Positions 63,065 to 64,000 of a stretch of DNA of 64,000 bases are shown here, in pieces. The notes under the pieces were generated by a model that made no database searches, was not told the origin of the DNA, and worked only from the letters and a program-made list of their open reading frames with translations. The stretch spans positions 186,001-250,000 of the forward strand of contig JWTM01000101.1 in assembly GCA_001749745.1 (NCBI GenBank), in the 5' to 3' direction. The position numbers were made by a program, and so were the translations under genes. Numbering within the stretch: the stretch's first letter is position 1; the number at the start of each line of letters is the position of its first letter. Source of the DNA: Candidatus Marispirochaeta associata. GTDB taxonomy: Bacteria > Spirochaetota > Spirochaetia > JC444 > Marispirochaetaceae.

Positions 63065-63216
63065 TCCCCGGAACAGCTTCAAACTGTTCAAACCAGACCA
63101 ATTCTCTCACGTACGGGGAATCGGAGCATATGAATAACCTGCCGAATAATCTGCAAACCTTCATAGCCCGTTCCTTCCTTACCTGAGACCTATGCGACAA
63201 ACCTAAGGAAGGGAAG
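63065..63216 (+). promoter_or_regulatory. Expression platform between riboswitch and btuB
   Basis: ATTCCCCG (63063-63070) can pair with CGGGGAAT (63114-63121), overlapping the 3' strand of P1 by two bases; a small inner hairpin (GAACAG 63071-63076 with CTGTTC 63084-63089) lies within. There is no T-run, so control is more likely translational or Rho-dependent than by an intrinsic terminator. The ribosome site AAGGAAGGGAAG stands at 63205-63216. Confidence 0.5.
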
Positions 63217-64000
63217 ATGAATCGAATTATTGTATTAGGAATATTACTCACGTTTATGGTGCCTGTTGCGGCGCAGGAATCAGATGAGACCGTTCGACTA
63301 GACGATGTCGTAGTTAGCGCTACCCGTAATGAACGTACCGTGCTTGAGGCACCGGGACATGCAACTGTAATTACCGCGGAATATATTGAAGCATCGGGAG
63401 CGGGCAATCTGGCCGATGTACTAACTCGGGAGGTCGGTGTAATTGTTCGTGATTATGGAGCCGCCGGAGCACAGAAGAGCATCAGCATCCGGGGAGCGAG
63501 CTCCGCTCAAGTTCTGGTGCTGGTCGATGGAATTCGTCAGAACGACAATCGTCAGGGAGGCGTGAATCTCAATAACTACTCCCTGGAGAATATCGAGCGT
63601 ATTGAGATCGTTCGTGGCGGGTATGGTGCCATCTACGGCGCTGATGCCGTTGGTGGGGTTATCAACATCATCACCAAGAGCGAGGCGGAAAACTCGTTTA
63701 AACTAAGTATCGAGAACTATAGCTATATTCCGCGGGATGCGAAAAAGGTGACCGCTTACTCTACATTCCCTGTTGAAAGTATAGAGACTGAAGATAAAGA
63801 TGCGGATTGGTCATCTTTGATCGATACTCAAATACTAGGTGCTTCTCTGAGCAGAGAGATTGGTTTCGCCAATGTAATCCTCAGCGGAACACTCATAAAC
63901 GCTAACAATCGTTTTGTCTGGAAAGACGATGAGTTGTTGAATGACGAGTACCGAATTAGAACTGATGCGGAAGCTATTGCGGGTGGTGCGGATTTAAGTG
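63217..64000 (+). CDS. btuB: TonB-dependent vitamin B12 receptor (BtuB-like), 5' part
   Basis: The frame from ATG 63217 runs out of the window after 261 codons. A signal peptide (IIVLGILLTFMVPVAAQ) is followed by a TonB box (DDVVVSATRNE), a plug domain (LADVLTREVGVIVRDYG, ISIRGASSAQVLVLVDGIRQ, ERIEIVRGGYGAIYGADAVG) and the start of the barrel. The cobalamin riboswitch upstream supports cobalamin or a precursor as the substrate. It would be powered by the TonB-ExbB-ExbD set of 22735-24731 or by another set. Confidence 0.93.
   Translation, partial: MNRIIVLGILLTFMVPVAAQESDETVRLDDVVVSATRNERTVLEAPGHATVITAEYIEASGAGNLADVLTREVGVIVRDYGAAGAQKSISIRGASSAQVLVLVDGIRQNDNRQGGVNLNNYSLENIERIEIVRGGYGAIYGADAVGGVINIITKSEAENSFKLSIENYSYIPRDAKKVTAYSTFPVESIETEDKDADWSSLIDTQILGASLSREIGFANVILSGTLINANNRFVWKDDELLNDEYRIRTDAEAIAGGADLS

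Noticed and set aside
62871-63407. Minus-strand frame of 178 codons across the riboswitch
   Set aside because: It is antisense to a clear cobalamin riboswitch and to the btuB start, with serine- and arginine-rich shadow composition.

Overview
The window is a gene-dense chromosomal segment (roughly 57-60 % G+C by eye) from a free-living, saccharolytic, probably anaerobic spirochaete of the Spirochaeta/Sediminispirochaeta/Treponema type. The grounds are: the ribosomal block runs secY-rpmJ-rpsM-rpsK-rpsD-rpoA-rplQ with no adk, map or infA; there is a long SpiroCoCo-like coiled-coil protein, two bactofilins, a YaaR/RicT pair and a DP-TPGVTRD-type Der GTPase; a glutaredoxin sits beside a ferredoxin:thioredoxin-reductase-like protein; and TTG and GTG starts are common. 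No insertion sequence, prophage, CRISPR array, rRNA or tRNA gene was seen. The exact species cannot be named from the sequence alone.

Layout. 1-6134: end of the spc operon and the alpha operon (rplF tail to rplQ), closed by a strong intrinsic terminator. 6232-9729: a large membrane protein with a 39-unit acidic hexapeptide repeat. 9776-13002: rny, ymdB and tlyA behind a consensus promoter. 12999-13787 (minus): a GerMN-domain protein. 13819-18198: ptsI, der and a secreted cysteine-peptidase-like protein. 18219-25409: an envelope cluster of a large periplasmic TPR protein, a probable outer-membrane barrel, ExbB/TolQ, ExbD/TolR, a TonB-like protein and a HAD hydrolase. 25448-28699: the SpiroCoCo-like protein. 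28762-34381: grpE, dnaK, dnaJ, two small envelope proteins and an RlmB-type methyltransferase. 34384-42398 (all minus): tatD, dus, purF, purM, purN, purD and an unusually large signal peptidase I. 42559-45382: M23 peptidase, bactofilin, YaaR and RicT. 45506-46435: a small zinc-ribbon protein, rpsT and an HU-type protein. 46461-52339: lnt, a response regulator, a TPR mini-protein, a second bactofilin, a CinA C-terminal protein, rho and rpmE. 52492-57340: galK, surE, TPR proteins and a secreted NHL/VWA-like protein. 57407-58047: glutaredoxin and FTR-like protein. 58044-62066: an AraC regulator divergent from a GH2 beta-galactosidase. 62063-64000: a secreted protein, a cobalamin riboswitch and the start of a BtuB-like receptor.

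Functional links. The TonB-ExbB-ExbD set (22735-24731) could energise the B12-controlled receptor at the right edge. Beta-galactosidase and galactokinase suggest growth on galactosides, and ptsI shows a PTS. The M23-bactofilin pair points to cell-shape control. Small secreted EF-hand-like, TPR and NHL proteins add to the envelope inventory.

The most interesting pattern is regulatory. At least six, perhaps seven, unlinked genes (ptsI, the 950-residue TPR gene, lepB, purF, the NHL/VWA gene, the araC-type gene and the 62737 minus-strand gene) have a sigma70-type -10 element ending only 5-9 bases before the start codon and no Shine-Dalgarno sequence in that gap. They look like leaderless or nearly leaderless mRNAs. 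Other genes here (rny, rpsT, rho) have normal leaders, so two initiation modes seem to coexist.
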